64,000 nt of DNA from Turnera subulata (GCA_028386065.3 JAKUCV010007493.1:1-64000), one strand, 5' to 3'. Positions 10,555-21,861 are shown, numbered from the stretch's first letter. Notes: generated by a model not told the origin, from the sequence alone. Translations and numbers: made by a program.

Positions 10555-10866
10555 TGTTGGAAAATAGTGAGTCCGCCCATAAGGGGTGCTCACTTAATCC
10601 CAACTAGGCCCAACTAGTGCATTATATAAGCCACCACAAGGGGAGGCTGATACACTGAATGTATTATACACATGTATTGTGTAAACACTGAGATAACCTG
10701 CACACACTGCATTCTAGGGTTTAGACCATGGAAACTAGGAGGCCGATCCGACACACTGTGACGGTCTCCACCGACCAGTGATTCAAGCCGTGGCTCCCGA
10801 TCCTGACAACGCTTCCGCTTCACTCTTACAGATAAGTGTTCTTATCTATTCTATGTATATGTATAT
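10555..10866 (+). mobile_element. copia 3' LTR (probably truncated)
   Basis: The LTR starts TGTTGGAAAATAG directly after the polypurine tract. It carries a TATA box (TATATAAG, 10623-10630), then a leader-like stretch with 'ctagggtttagaccatgg'. The right end is unclear: G1 LTR sequence takes over at about 10867-10900 and no clear CA terminus is seen. Confidence 0.55.
10623..10630 (+). promoter_or_regulatory. TATA box of the copia LTR
   Basis: TATATAAG lies about 70 bp inside the LTR, a normal place for the promoter of a short copia U3. There is no transcript evidence. Confidence 0.45.
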
Positions 10867-12151
10867 GAAATCCTTCACCTTTGACCTTATTCCCATTTTT
10901 CACACACATAAACACACATTAAAAATCCATAAAACCAATCATAATAACCCAAATACCATTCAAACACACAATACTCATCTTCCTCCAATTCGGGCAGAAA
11001 CTGCCATGTACCAACAGAAACTTCACCAAGGCAAATCGGAGCCTTACAAATTCTCCGCTCTATCCTTTTTATGTCTTCGCTTTCTGTAGCCATCAATAAT
11101 ACCAAATTCCAAGCTCTATAGCTCCAGTTATGGCTCCAACACCAACTTGAGTTCAAACAGGGAATCTGCTGTAGGGCAGCTGCAGGACAGTCGATTTGAG
11201 AGTTCATAACTCTCTCATTGTGGCTCCCAAAATAGCAAAATCGGTACCCAATTAAAGCTATGGGTGTTACCTAACTCTGGGATTTGGTTTCACTCAATTC
11301 CAACCTGTGGTCTGGCCGGAATACACTTTTCGGTGAGCAAGGGTCAGTCTGCCCGAGAGCAGGACCACCCAAGCACCTCACCCCTCTTCCTCTCCTTTCT
11401 TCCTCTCTTTCTCCGCTCTATCCTTAGCACGAATTTGATCTGCAGAAAATGAGTGAGATCTTCTTGATTTAACCTTAAAAGAGTGACCAGGTAGGTGAGT
11501 GAGCACCCTACTTGCCACCAACTCATCAGTTGCTGCCACTTGCATCAAGTAGGTGCCACCTCGTGCTTAATTTTCAACCAATTAAATCGTGACACCCAAC
11601 CTACTAGCTTGCACATCTAAGATCTCCAGAAGCTAATTCCTGAGCCATATGTCTAATTCTAATTGGTCGGTTTGCCGAATCACGCATTTACGCACCATCG
11701 GGTCCAATTGTGCACTGATGGGCACACCGGTGCACCCGTTGTGCACCATTTCGCACCAAATCGAGCCAACCAATAACTCCCTTGGCCGATTAAGCCACTA
11801 ATGAATCTATTACATCAAATAATCACATTCCTAATATTTCCCACCATTTAACTTCCGATCAATTAGATCGAGCACCCGGTACCCCTAAGTAGGCCAACCG
11901 TGCCAATGGGTCACTACGAGCCCAATTGTGCACACTAGGCCAGGCCTATGCGCACCATTGCCCTCAATCCACTACCAGCTCATGCTACCATGCCAAACCC
12001 ACACTAACATGTACACCGACACTATTAACATCACCTACTTCCTTCCGAATACACGACCTAACCTACACCAGCTTTCCCGGAGGGTAAGCTACACCCAACT
12101 CTCATCATGTAAATACGTCTCTAAGTTCTAGGGTGTACCTGGGGTATCACA
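10867..12151 (-). mobile_element. G1 family 3' LTR, 5' portion only, inverted copy
   Basis: The reverse complement starts TGTGATACCCCAGGTACACCC at 12151 and aligns by eye with 15665-16930 and 62207-63480 through the whole stretch, including the GA-rich tract and the 'gtttcactcaattccaac' phrase. Similarity to the right-hand copy is only moderate (roughly three quarters of bases over the pieces I compared). The 3' half of the LTR is missing, cut by or joined to the old copia element. Confidence 0.7.
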
Positions 12152-13717
12152 TCTTCCCCTCCTTCAAGAAATTTCGTCCTCGAAATTCAGATGTTACTCT
12201 AACCTCAAATACAACGTCAATCCCTTTTATGTAAACTCTCAACTATCTTCCTAAATCTGCCCATATATAAACTCTCACAGTCGTGGTACTCAACCAATAA
12301 TTCAGTCCAATGTTCCTCCAACTTATTTACCTAAAAATCCATTCTCAGATCCAACCTTGAATCTCTCATATTTCCCTAATTTAGGTATTCCAAATGACAC
12401 ATTTAGTTCACCAATATAAATTCTAATACTTCCTTATGGCCACATCTTACACCAATCCGTATCACATACCAACCCGTGTCACTTCTCAATCACAATCTCA
12501 TAGAGTCTAATTCTCTTGACTATCTATCCCTTCTTGCCACGGTACAAATGGATAGGCTAAACAGTACTAATGCAAAATTTGCTATTCCTACTTTTAAAAT
12601 AATTTTCAAAATAATATTTACAAAAACATTATAAATTGCCGCGACATAGTTTAAGTAAATGAATCTTTGCAATGTACCATTAGCCTTCCAAATGTAGCCA
12701 TACAAGTCTCCACTCTCCACATGATACATCACATGATAAACAACTACAATTCATATACACATTCCCTCATCACTAACAGCTTCTACATCTTATTCACTCC
12801 ACTACGGTGTACTATCCGCATACTACAACATCAATTGTTCAACATGGCCAATTAATCCAACCGAGCCATTAAACATTATATTTGTACACTCATATGCGTA
12901 CTAGCACTCCAATCGACTAACCGGGCCAATTGCCCCAATTAGATGTTAAGGTACGCTATCGCACTATGCACACTAGTGCATTCACAAACACACCAATTTT
13001 ACCAATTGGCACCCCAACTGGCTCAGCAGCACACCAATTGGGCACCAAGGGCACTGCAGCGTGCCAACTGCGCACCAACGCCACTGCAACGTGCCAATTC
13101 CATAACAAACAAACTAACCACACTTCCACAGCGCAACTCCGCTTAAACCTCAAATTCTTACTACCTCTCTGAATAACTCGACTCTAATCTTAATATCATC
13201 TCCGAAATATATGTAATACTCCATAATCATTCACAGGTCAAACAACACACCTCATCATAAACACTTTATAATCTAACTCCAGGTAAACCACACCAACTTA
13301 TTCCACCATACTTTACACATCTTTATGTCCACAAACACAATACTTACTCCCTTTAGCACTTTATTCCCAACTGCTCCAAGCCAACCCAACCTGTCCACAG
13401 GTTTTCCGAGCTACACATCAACAAAACATCAAACACAACAACATATAATACACAAAGAGCACAAAAATAAAGCAAACGCCTCTCACCAAACCACAACCAC
13501 TAATTCGATGGGTACTAACCACAAAACTTAACATCCTACTGCCCCTTTATCAAAAACTACAACCATACTTTGTAATTATATTTATTCCACCTATGCAACA
13601 AATATGACACTTAACATTCTTACAAAAACATCTTCCAATACCACAGCTATCACACTCATGACAAAAATGACACAAAATCAAATTCCACCAAAACAATCAT
13701 GCTCCGCTACCACATTC
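12152..13717 (-). mobile_element. internal region of the left G1 element, noncoding
   Basis: On the minus strand it runs from a primer-binding site (13702-13715; TGTGGTAGCGGAG, close to the tRNA-iMet type TGGTATCAGAGC) to a polypurine tract (GGAGGGGAAGA, 12152-12162) abutting the LTR. Only 1.57 kb separates the two and there is no gag or pol similarity, so this is a non-autonomous (LARD/TRIM-like or internally deleted) element. The part from about 12640 to 13717 is an inverted copy of 14253-15330. Confidence 0.65.
12640..13717 (+). repeat. left arm of a ~1.08-kb inverted repeat
   Basis: The arm is the reverse complement of about 14253-15330. Compared pieces (12930-13170 against 14800-15035, 13325-13530 against 14440-14648, 13550-13710 against 14255-14430) differ at only a few percent of positions. 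The spacer is about 535 bp. Beyond 12640 the similarity falls off toward the level of ordinary family members. Confidence 0.8.
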
Positions 13718-13876
13718 TGTCATGCCCCCGCCGTGCTACCTCTGTGTAGCGGCTTATATTGCATATGATGCATAGTTATTTTATATGCGATATATAATTT
13801 GTTAATTATACACATGTTATGTATGGAAACAATTATTGATGTGAATATTAATGTCACGCCCCCACTAAGCGCGACC
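13718..13876. repeat. two inverted LTR ends flanking an AT-rich segment; left arm of a second inverted repeat
   Basis: 13718-13729 (TGTCATGCCCCC) and 13852-13876 (TGTCACGCCCCCACTAAGCG onward) are both reverse-complemented G1 LTR ends. Between them lies a 122-bp A/T-rich segment. From about 13729 to 13876 the sequence is the near-perfect reverse complement of 20949-21096, where the same A/T-rich segment follows the end of the G1 3' LTR. The junction between LTR end and flank has therefore been duplicated in inverted orientation. Confidence 0.75.
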
Positions 13877-13879
13877 CGC

Positions 13880-14252
13880 CGGGATTGAGAGTACGGGTTG
13901 TAGGTCGATGGGTATAGCCGAGTCGGTTTCCTTTAATTATGTCATTGTGTATTATTTATATGAGTAGGTTATGTCTTTATTTAGAGCATGAGTTAGAGCC
14001 CCTTTGTAGCATTGGATAAATTACATTGCTGGAGTTGTTTTTATAAGTGGTTTTAATCCTTTTTATTTATCTTTGTTGCCTTTGCGTTTGTCGGTTGTTG
14101 CTTCCTTTTACGCTGCGCATTTCTTTGTTGGTAACCCGCCGAGCAAAGGCAACGGGCTTCTGGTTGTGTTGACGAAAGGCCTTTGGGGTGCCTTGTGGCA
14201 CATGGTGGGTGCGCAAGGTACCTGGCCGGTCGCGCTTAGGGGGGGCGTGACA
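13880..14252 (+). mobile_element. G1 5' LTR, 3' portion
   Basis: This stretch is a direct repeat of 17571-17896 plus 20938-20973 of the downstream LTR (few differences in ~370 bp) and ends GGGGGGCGTGACA. A primer-binding site follows at once, so it is the remaining 3' part of the 5' LTR of the right-hand G1 element. Its left end at 13880 coincides with the base just after a cttacag acceptor-like site in the complete LTR (17564-17570). Confidence 0.75.
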
Positions 14253-15330
14253 GTTGTGGTAGGTAGCAGAGCGTGATTGTTTTGGTGGAATTTGATTTCT
14301 TGCCATTTTTGACATGAGTGTGATAGCTGTGCTATTGGAAGATGTTTTTGTAAGAATGTTAAGTGTCATATTTGTCGCATAGGTGGAATAAATATAATTA
14401 CAAAGTATGGTTGTAGTTTTTGCTAAAGGGGCAGTAGGATGTTGAGTTTTGTGGCTAGTACCCATCGAATTAGAGGTTGTGGTTGGGTGAGAGGCGTTTG
14501 CTTTATTTATGTGCTCTTTGTGTATTATATGTTGTTGTGTTTGATGTTTTGTTGATGTGTAGCTCGGAAAACCTGTGGACAGGTTGGGTTGGCTTGGAGC
14601 AGTTGGGAATAAAGTGCTAAAGGGAGTAAGTATTGTGTTTGTGGACATAAAGATGTGTAAAGTATGGTGGAATAAGTTGGTGTGGTTTACCTGGAGTTAG
14701 ATTATAAAGTGTTTATGATGAGGTGTGTTGTTTGACCTGTGAATGATTATGGAGTATTACATATATTTCGGAGATGATATTAAGATTAGAGTCGAGTTAT
14801 TCAGAGAGGTAGTAAGAATTTGAGGTTTAAGCGGAGTTGCGCTATGGAAGTGTGGTTAGTTTGTTTGTTATGGAATTGGCACGTTGCAGTGGCGTTGGTG
14901 CGCAGTTGGCACGCTGCAGTGCCCTTGGTGCCCAATTGGTGTGCTGCTGAGCCAGTTGGGGTGCCAATTGGTAAAATTGGTGTGCTTGTGAATGCACTAG
15001 TGTGCATAGTGCAAGAGTAGCGTACCTTAACATCTAGTTGGGGCAATTGGCTGGGTTGGTCGATTGGAGTGCTAGTACGCATATGAGTGTACGAATGGCT
15101 CGGTTGGATTAATTGGCCATGTTGAACAATTGATGTTGTAGTATACGGATAGTACACCGTAGTGGAGTGAATAAGATGTAGAAGCTGTTAGTGATGAGGA
15201 AATGTGTATATGGATTGTAGTTGTTTATCAAGTGATGTATCATGTGGGGAGTGGAGACTTGTATGGCTACATTTGGAAGGCTAATGGTACTTTTCAATGT
15301 TTTATTTACTTAAACTATGTCGCGACATTT
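14253..15330 (-). repeat. right arm of the ~1.08-kb inverted repeat
   Basis: Partner of 12640-13717. The two arms would fold into a long hairpin if transcribed through, with the loop made of the A/T-rich segment and the LTR end at 13718-14252. Confidence 0.8.
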
Positions 15331-15664
15331 ATAACATTTTTGCAATTATTGTTTTGAAACTGTGTTTTGAAGGAATGAATTAAACAAGTTTGATAATAGT
15401 ACCGTGTTGCCTATCCATTTGTAGCGTGGTCAGAAGTGATATATAGTTGAGAGAACTAGAATCTATAAGATCCCGATTGAGTTGTTGAGGTAAGTGAAAT
15501 AGACTATAATGAGATGCGAGACGGATTGGTGTGTGATAACGATTAGTGTGTGGATGAGATTGTTTAGGAAGATGACCAGGAGTTACAAAAAAAGATTCAT
15601 ATTGTCTTTGAGGTTATAGTGACACCTGAATTTCAAGGACGAAATTCCCTGAAGGAGGGTATGA
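14253..15664 (+). mobile_element. internal region of the right G1 element, noncoding
   Basis: It begins with a primer-binding site (14256-14272, GTGGTAGGTAGCAGAGC, a tRNA-iMet type with a small insertion) and ends with the purine tract GAAGGAGGGTATGA (15651-15664) against the LTR start. There is no gag or pol reading in 1.4 kb; the 193-aa minus-strand ORF (14067-14648) is antisense and also present, broken, in the inverted copy. It is a non-autonomous element. Confidence 0.65.
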
Positions 15665-17896
15665 TGTGATACCGCAGGTACACCCTAGAATATAGAGAAG
15701 AATTTACGTGATGAGAACAGAGTGTAGCTTGGCCTTCCGGGACGTTCGAGTAGGTTGGATCGGGTATTCGGGAGAAGGTGTGTAACGTTAATATTGTCGG
15801 TGTACAGATAAGTATGGGTTTAGACTCGGTAACATGTGCTGGTTTTGGATTGAGAGTAATGGTAAGCATAGGCTTGGCCTAGTGCACCCAAATGGGCTCA
15901 CAGTGATCCGATGGCACGGTTGGCCTAGGTTGGTGTCCCGAGTGCTTGATTTGTCTTATAGGTCAATAAATGACGGGAAATATTAGGAATATAATTACTT
16001 GGAGTAATAGGTTCATTAGAGGTATGATTGGCCAAGGGGATTATCGGTTGGTTCGATTTGGTGCGAATGGTGCACAACGGGGCATTAGTGTGCCCGTCGG
16101 TGCACAATTGGGCTCGAAAAGGGTAAATTTGTAATTGGCCAAACCGACCAATCAGAATGAGAAAAGTGGCTCGGAAATATGTTTCTGGAGGTATTTTGTG
16201 TGCAAGATAGTCGGTCGGGTGTCACGAGCCAATTGGTCGAAAAACAAGCACGTGGTGGCACGTGCTTGTGCAAGTGGCATGATTTGGGCAAGTGGTGGCA
16301 AGTGGGCGCTCACTCACCTATTTGTCCATGCATTAAGGGGGTGAAGCAGGCACCTTTCACCTATTTTGATCAGACCCAATTCGTGCTAGTGCTAGTGAGA
16401 GAGAGAGAGAGGGAGGAGAAACAGGAAGAGAGGAGAGAAAGAGAGGTGAGCTAAGGGTTCTGCTCTCGGCCAGACAGACCCTTCCTCACTAAAATGAGTA
16501 TTTCGGCCAAACCACCGGTTGTAATTGAGTGAAACCAAGTCCTATGATTAGCTAACATCCATATCTTTCATATGGCACCGAGTTTGTAGGATTTAGAGCA
16601 GAAATGTATGAGTTATGCTCTCTGGAAATGGACTGGTCGGCAGCTGCCCAGCAGTGGTGCTCCTGCTTGACCCAGTCTTAATTTTTAAGGCATATCTGGA
16701 GGTACAGATCTCTGATTGGGTTTTCTTTGATGTTATGAAAAGATAAGAGGCAGGGCTACAACTTTTATGTTGATACCCAAGGCTGGTTCGGTCTTTAGGA
16801 TACCGTATTTCCTCGGTGAAGTCTCTCCTGGTGCAGGGCAGATTCTACCCGAGTTACTGTAAGGTTGATTCCTGTGGTTTAATTGTGTGTTTCTTCTTAT
16901 GGCTGATTGTGTTTTGTTTTGATGTGTAACTATATGTGTGTAACAGGGCAGTAAGAACCCTAGAAGTCCAAGGGTTCCAAAGGGATGGATTTGATGGCTT
17001 GATGTGCCTAATGATAGGCTTGATGTGTCTAACGGTTTGGTAAGCCGGGTTGTCATACTTGTGATGGTTGATGATGCCAGCTTTTTGGTTGATAACCCAA
17101 TATCCTTGTTGATGGCACCAAAGGTGCAAAGTTGATGTTATGTCTTCGCTTGTTGACGAGTCCGATATTCGGGCTGTGTATTTCATGCATGTCCGTTTGC
17201 ATCCTGGCTTGCATAAGATGATGTTGTTGATGAACCATGCAGTGCACCTAGGCTGCTTGGTTAAACGTTGATGATGGTGGTGTTGTACCTGGCGCCGTGT
17301 GTGGTTCTGGTAGCCAATCGGGAATGCCTCGTAAGTGGGGCTGTGGGCTAAAAAGTAACACTGTTGGCAAGGCTGCTAGACCATGCACGTAGGCTCGGTG
17401 CAACAACACGATAGCTTACCCGTGGGCTGATCACGGTGCGTTGATGTTAGGCTGTTGGATGTTGTTGCCTCTTATGTGTGTCGTTGCTGATGCTGGTTTT
17501 CATCACCTGCTTATTGAGTTTTATACTCACCCCCCATTTCCTCCCCTTGTCTTACAGGTGCGGGATTGAGAGTACGGGTTGTAGGTCGATGGGTATAGCT
17601 GAGTCGGTTTCCATTAATTATGTCATTGTGTATTATTTATATGAGTAGGTTATGTCTTTATGTATAGCATGAGTTAGAGCCCCTTTGTAGCATTGGTTAA
17701 ATTACATTGCTGGAATTATTTTTATAAGTGGTTTTAATCCTTTTTATTTATCTTTGTTGCCTCTGCGTTTGTCGGTTGTTGCTTTCTTTTACGTTGCGCA
17801 TTTCTTTGTTGGTAACCCGCCGAGCAGAGGCAACGGGCTTTTGGTTGTGTTGACGAAAGGCCTTTGGGTGCCTTGTGGCACATGGTGGGTGCGCAA

Positions 17897-20800
17897 TGAA
17901 ACACCCGTGTCCCAATTTTACAGATAAAAGACTTAAATAAGGGAAATTACCAAAATACCCCTGAAACCCGGGACACGGAAATCAATATCAAAAACAATAT
18001 CCAAAATCTCAATAAAGAGAGATGTCATAACAAACATAGTCAATCTGGCTTAGCAAGCCTCAAATCAAACCCGGCATCCTGCCGATACAACATCAATAGT
18101 AAATCCCGGCAATCCGCCGATAAAATAATCCAAAATCAATAATGACTTCTCAATAAAAATTACAATGCAGCGGAAGAAACAAACGGAGTAAAAATAAGAG
18201 AATCAAAACAACATGCATGCCGACTCTATGGATCCAACCGGGAGATCAAGCACAGCTACCTGCTGAGATAACCACGTCCGTACTCTGGAAGGATGGAAAG
18301 TGACTGCACGCTATCTAAAGTCTGAAAAACAACGTTGGCGATTATGTGAGTCGCCTACTCAGTGAGCAATATATATCTAATTATGAAGGTGTGCAGATCA
18401 AGTCCGAAAGGAAAGAAGAGCAACAAGACTAGCAAGCAACATACAACAACCAGTACTAACAAGCCGAACCAATCAAGCAAACAGTTCATTATTCTCCATC
18501 TGTTGTGTGTTAAGTTTTCTTATTATAGTTTATTATTCAGGGCCCCCTACTGTGTGCGTCGAGCTCGGTCCCGTCTCATGAGACAACCAGGCCTAAGCCC
18601 AAATAAACCAGGCACGAAGCCCAACCAAATCCATAGAGAGAGAGAGAGAGACAGAGAGAAAGAGGGAGGTAGAAAGGGGGAGGTAGAAGGAGGGAGATAG
18701 AAACCGGTCATCACAGACCCATATGCAAATCCGCATACCACATGCTAACCCGCATGCAAACCCGAGGGGTATCACTTCCCGCTCGAAACAACCGGTCATC
18801 AGCACACAGTAGCCTAACTTCTACTGTACATTATTCTTAATCACCAATTATGAGTTCATGTGTGCCAAGAGATTGTGATTTAACAGGGTTGTGTGATAAA
18901 GCAGCTTAACAGATCACCGGGTCTCCGACCCACAACACATCACACAAACACCCAGAATCACACATGTTATAATCCATAACAAATCCAACATCCAACTCAT
19001 AAGCAAATAATACACTTAGGCACACAATACAGATTACAGCATGTTAGCAAAAAAGGAAAGAAAATCAAACAAACCAATCCAACGAGCTCATGCATACAAA
19101 CATAAAAAGACATATAAAGTCACCTCAACGACGATTGTCCTGTGGAGCTTTTCCCAAAACAGATCCTCCAGCTCCCGAGGTGTTACCCGTGCCTGAATAC
19201 CGGCACACACAACAAATTACAAAACAATAATCACAACTGTGCATGCATGGTACCTATATGCTCAACTGAGTTAAACCCGTCCCTAGTTAGCCAATTATGA
19301 AATTCCCGGGTCTAAACCCGACTTAATGTTCTCTCACAAAAACTCCGAGTATCAGGACCTAAGGTTCACCGGGCTTAAGCCCAACTAAGTCCAAGATTAA
19401 TTCCCGAGCCTATGGCCCACTCATTATGTCGTTTATGAATTCCCGGCCTAAAGTCCAATCTAAGCCCAATTACAATTTCCGGCCTAAAGCCCACTACCTT
19501 AAGTCCTTATTAAGCCAAACATAGGATTGGGCTTAAAGCCCGTTACTTAAGTCCAAGGTTAATCCGATGACCAAAGATTCCCGGCCTAGGGCTCTACCCG
19601 TGTCGGTAATTACCGGCCTCATACTACTCACACTCTCGGTTTCCACTAATCACAATTAAATACATAACCCAATTCCGAATTATAAGTACAAGCCATAAAT
19701 GAAATTGAAAACTCCAAATTACACGTCGAGGTAATACCGTTGAGTGTGGGAACAGAAACCCGAGCCTTCGCCGGAAAATTCCCGAGCCTCGCCAGATTCC
19801 GGTGAACCTCGCCGGAGAATGCACAACGACACCAAAACGATGAAACCAACCTCCAAACAACCTGCTGACTCCAACCAACAACACTGCCATAACCCGAAAC
19901 CAACCAAAGGTTCAATTCAACAACCAATTAAATCACTAATTTGCAGCAAAAGGGTAGGCTGAACTTACCGGAAAGAGACAGCCGCGCGTGTCCGGCCACG
20001 TCACGCCGCCGATTCCGCAGCCAACAAAACACGCACCCGCTGCTACACAAACACGAGTAGCAACGCCACCAAACCGCGACGACCCGCTGCCTAAACACCA
20101 CCACTACAACCTGCAACAGTCACGAGCCCCGCCACCGTCCATCAACAGCACAACCCGACGCCGTCAACCCACACGCCCAACACAACAACATCAACCAAAT
20201 AAGCCAAGAAGACAGACCGAACCCGAGAAGAAAAGAAATTAAAAGAGGGAGAAGGAAGACAGGCCGGAAGCTTACCCGACCAAGGCGTCAACGGCGGCGT
20301 CTTGTACCCACTCTGCAACAACGGTAGTGGCGGCGCTTCGTACCGGAGGAGAGAAAAAAAAAAACTAGGCGGCGGCGACGGCGTTAACTCGTTAAGGAGT
20401 AAGACAAAGAGAAGAGAGGAGGAGAGGAGGATGAGATGTTAGTGATGATGAGAGGAAGAGAGGGAGAAGGGAGAGAGAGGACGAGAGAAGGGAGAAGGAA
20501 GAGAGGTAGGTGCGGCGCCGGTTTTGGAGAAGAAGAGAAAAAAGAAATAAGAAAGAAGAAGAAAGAAAAAGAAAAGAAGAAGGGAGTGGCCGGCTAGGGT
20601 TTGGCCGTTCCTAGTGGACGACATGTCGTTCCACTAGGCGCGGTCAGCCCCCCTGGTCAACGCCATTTATTTTGTTTTGTTTTTTTTTTTTAAAATAGAT
20701 ACCAAAACGACGTAGTTTCGGGGAAACTACTTCAAAATTTAATTCTCAACCCCGAAACCCGATTAAACTCCAACGAAAGCCGAACCCATCATGCCATCAA

Positions 20801-20932
20801 CTGAATTCCTATATAACCAAGGTAAGATAATTTATTCCCTTGTCCAAAAATCCGAAAATTCCTCAAGGGCAAAATTGGAATAAAATTTCGAAAATTCCGA
20901 AAAATCAATTTTTGAAAATTCGGGCCGTTACA
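17897..20932 (-). mobile_element. solo LTR of the G2 chromovirus family, 3036 bp
   Basis: On the plus strand it runs from TGAAACACCCGTGTCCC to GGGCCGTTACA, the same termini as the LTRs of the complete G2 element at 33490-47582. No primer-binding site or polypurine tract adjoins it; G1 LTR sequence lies on both sides. The flanking pentamers are CGCAA (17892-17896) and AGCAA (20933-20937), a target duplication with one mismatch. It is therefore an inserted LTR left by LTR-LTR recombination. Internal landmarks are the GA/minisatellite tract (18629-18700), the GGGCC..GGCCC hairpin array (19305-19565), a purine-rich tract (20400-20590) and the ACGT palindrome at 20704-20719. Confidence 0.85.
19305..19565. 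repeat. array of short hairpins (GGGCY..RGCCC) in the G2 LTR
   Basis: Successive short inverted repeats of the kind CGGGTCTAAACCCG, CGGGCTTAAGCCC, GAGCCTATGGCCC, GGCCTAAAGCCC and GGGCTTAAAGCCC occur about every 35-55 bp. The array is kept in all G2-type LTR copies (30325-30570, 34890-35125, 45965-46210, 47845-48095). Each hairpin has a 5-6-bp stem and a loop of two to four bases. Function unknown. Confidence 0.65.
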
Positions 20933-20948
20933 AGCAAGGTACCTGGCC

Positions 20949-21096
20949 GATCGCGCTTAGCGGGGGCGTGACATTAATATTCACATCAACAATTGTTTCC
21001 TTACATAACATGTGTATAATTAACAAATTATATATCGCATATACAATAACTATGCATCATATGCAATATAAGCCCCTACACAGAGGTCGCACGGCG
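20949..21096 (-). repeat. right arm of the second inverted repeat
   Basis: Reverse complement of 13729-13876 with only a few substitutions. It covers the last ~25 bp of the G1 3' LTR and the following A/T-rich segment (20974-21096). Confidence 0.8.
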
Positions 21097-21106
21097 GTCC
21101 TGCTAA

Positions 21107-21557
21107 GCCAACATCAATGTTTCGTCTAAATTGAACATCGATGGACATCGATGTTTACCAGCCAACATCGATGTTCAACTTAAGCCAACATCGATGTTTC
21201 GTCTAGCACATCGATGTTTGAGAATTCTGGAACTTCAGGTAAGTTGGCAGAAACTTCTGAACATCAATGTTTAGACTTGAACATCGATGTTTTAGACATG
21301 AACATCGATGTTTAGGCTTGAACATCGATGTTTTAGACATGAACATCGATGTTTAGATCGATGTTTAAAAATTCTGAAACTTCGATTAAGTTGGCAGAAT
21401 CCTTAGAACATCGATGTTTAGCCTTGAACATCATTGTTTGAGCTTGGCAGAAACTTCAGAACACCGATGTTAACACTTAAACATCGATGTTGTGACCCCT
21501 CGGCCGACAATCGGCCCAAGTGAACATCGATGTTTAAACATAAAACATCGATGTTTT
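21107..21557. repeat. array of the palindrome ACATCGATGT
   Basis: Thirteen exact copies of ACATCGATG (near 21135, 21146, 21164, 21187, 21208, 21281, 21302, 21322, 21343, 21408, 21481, 21523, 21544) and about five one-base variants lie in 450 bp. Most are extended to AACATCGATGTTT. Spacing varies, but four consecutive copies at 21281-21343 are 20-21 bp apart. The units are separated by short related phrases such as 'ttagacttga' and 'aaacttctg'. Because the core is palindromic, the array reads alike on both strands. Confidence 0.85.
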
Positions 21558-21847
21558 GGTATCAAATACCTCTCAATCACCCTTGTCAAACTCACTCGAC
21601 TTTCTCCTGCAAGTACACTTTGATTGCTATCATATACCATTCTAGTACTTGCTATCAATCACCTTTGACACAACCTTCTTTAACATATCATATATATTAG
21701 AATCTCATTAATCTAGCTTAAACATACTAACATAAAAGCATAATAAACTTAGATCAAATTTTGTCACATATACAAACATGACCAAGCCATATCACATATA
21801 GCATATCATTCATATAAGCAACTAATTCGGTTTAGTGTTTTACAAGA

Positions 21848-21860
21848 GGCTCTGCTACCA
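21848..21860 (-). other. copia primer-binding site, tRNA-iMet type
   Basis: The reverse complement reads TGGTAGCAGAGCC, one base from the usual TGGTATCAGAGC, and lies one base outside the LTR terminus. It shows that LTR 21862-23374 is a 5' LTR of a minus-strand element. Confidence 0.75.
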
Positions 21861-21861
21861 C

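Larger units (their letters stand above)
5581..10866 (+). mobile_element. old, degenerate Ty1/copia element
   Basis: An A/T-rich stretch with pieces of copia proteins in the right order on the plus strand: a gag start near 6370, a post-integrase segment near 7620-7740, RT from about 8083, RNase H to about 9480, then a polypurine tract and 3' LTR from 10555. Stops and frameshifts occur every few dozen codons, so it is much older than the other elements. No 5' LTR or primer-binding site is recognisable; 5580-6360 is A/T-rich with repeated 'agacatatggtctaaat' phrases (5695-5870) and nothing else I can name. Confidence 0.65.
15665..20973 (+). mobile_element. G1 3' LTR, about 2.27 kb, split by a solo LTR
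   Basis: The LTR starts TGTGATACCGCAGG after the polypurine tract and ends GGGGGCGTGACA at 20973. It is interrupted after 17896 by the solo LTR 17897-20932 and resumes at 20938 after the target duplication. Inside it are a GA-rich tract (16396-16450), a run of 'gttgatg' phrases (17040-17280), and at 17530-17568 a pyrimidine tract ending cttacag that looks like a 3' splice site. The related LTRs at 62207 and 51.8-53.6 kb share these landmarks. Confidence 0.8.
21097..21861 (-). mobile_element. leader region of a minus-strand copia element
   Basis: On the minus strand this follows directly on the LTR at 21862-23374 and starts with a primer-binding site, so it is 5' leader. The far part holds the ACATCGATGT array. 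No gag is reached: the leader is joined at about 21097 to the A/T-rich segment that flanks the G1 element. Confidence 0.6.

Noticed and set aside
14067..14648. 193-aa minus-strand ORF shared with 13325-13531
   Set aside because: The similarity is due to the inverted repeat; the left copy is closed by a stop after 68 aa and there is no protein signature.
21107..21557. CRISPR-like array
   Set aside because: The repeat is only 9-12 bp and palindromic, spacing is irregular and spacers are similar to each other; plant nuclear context.
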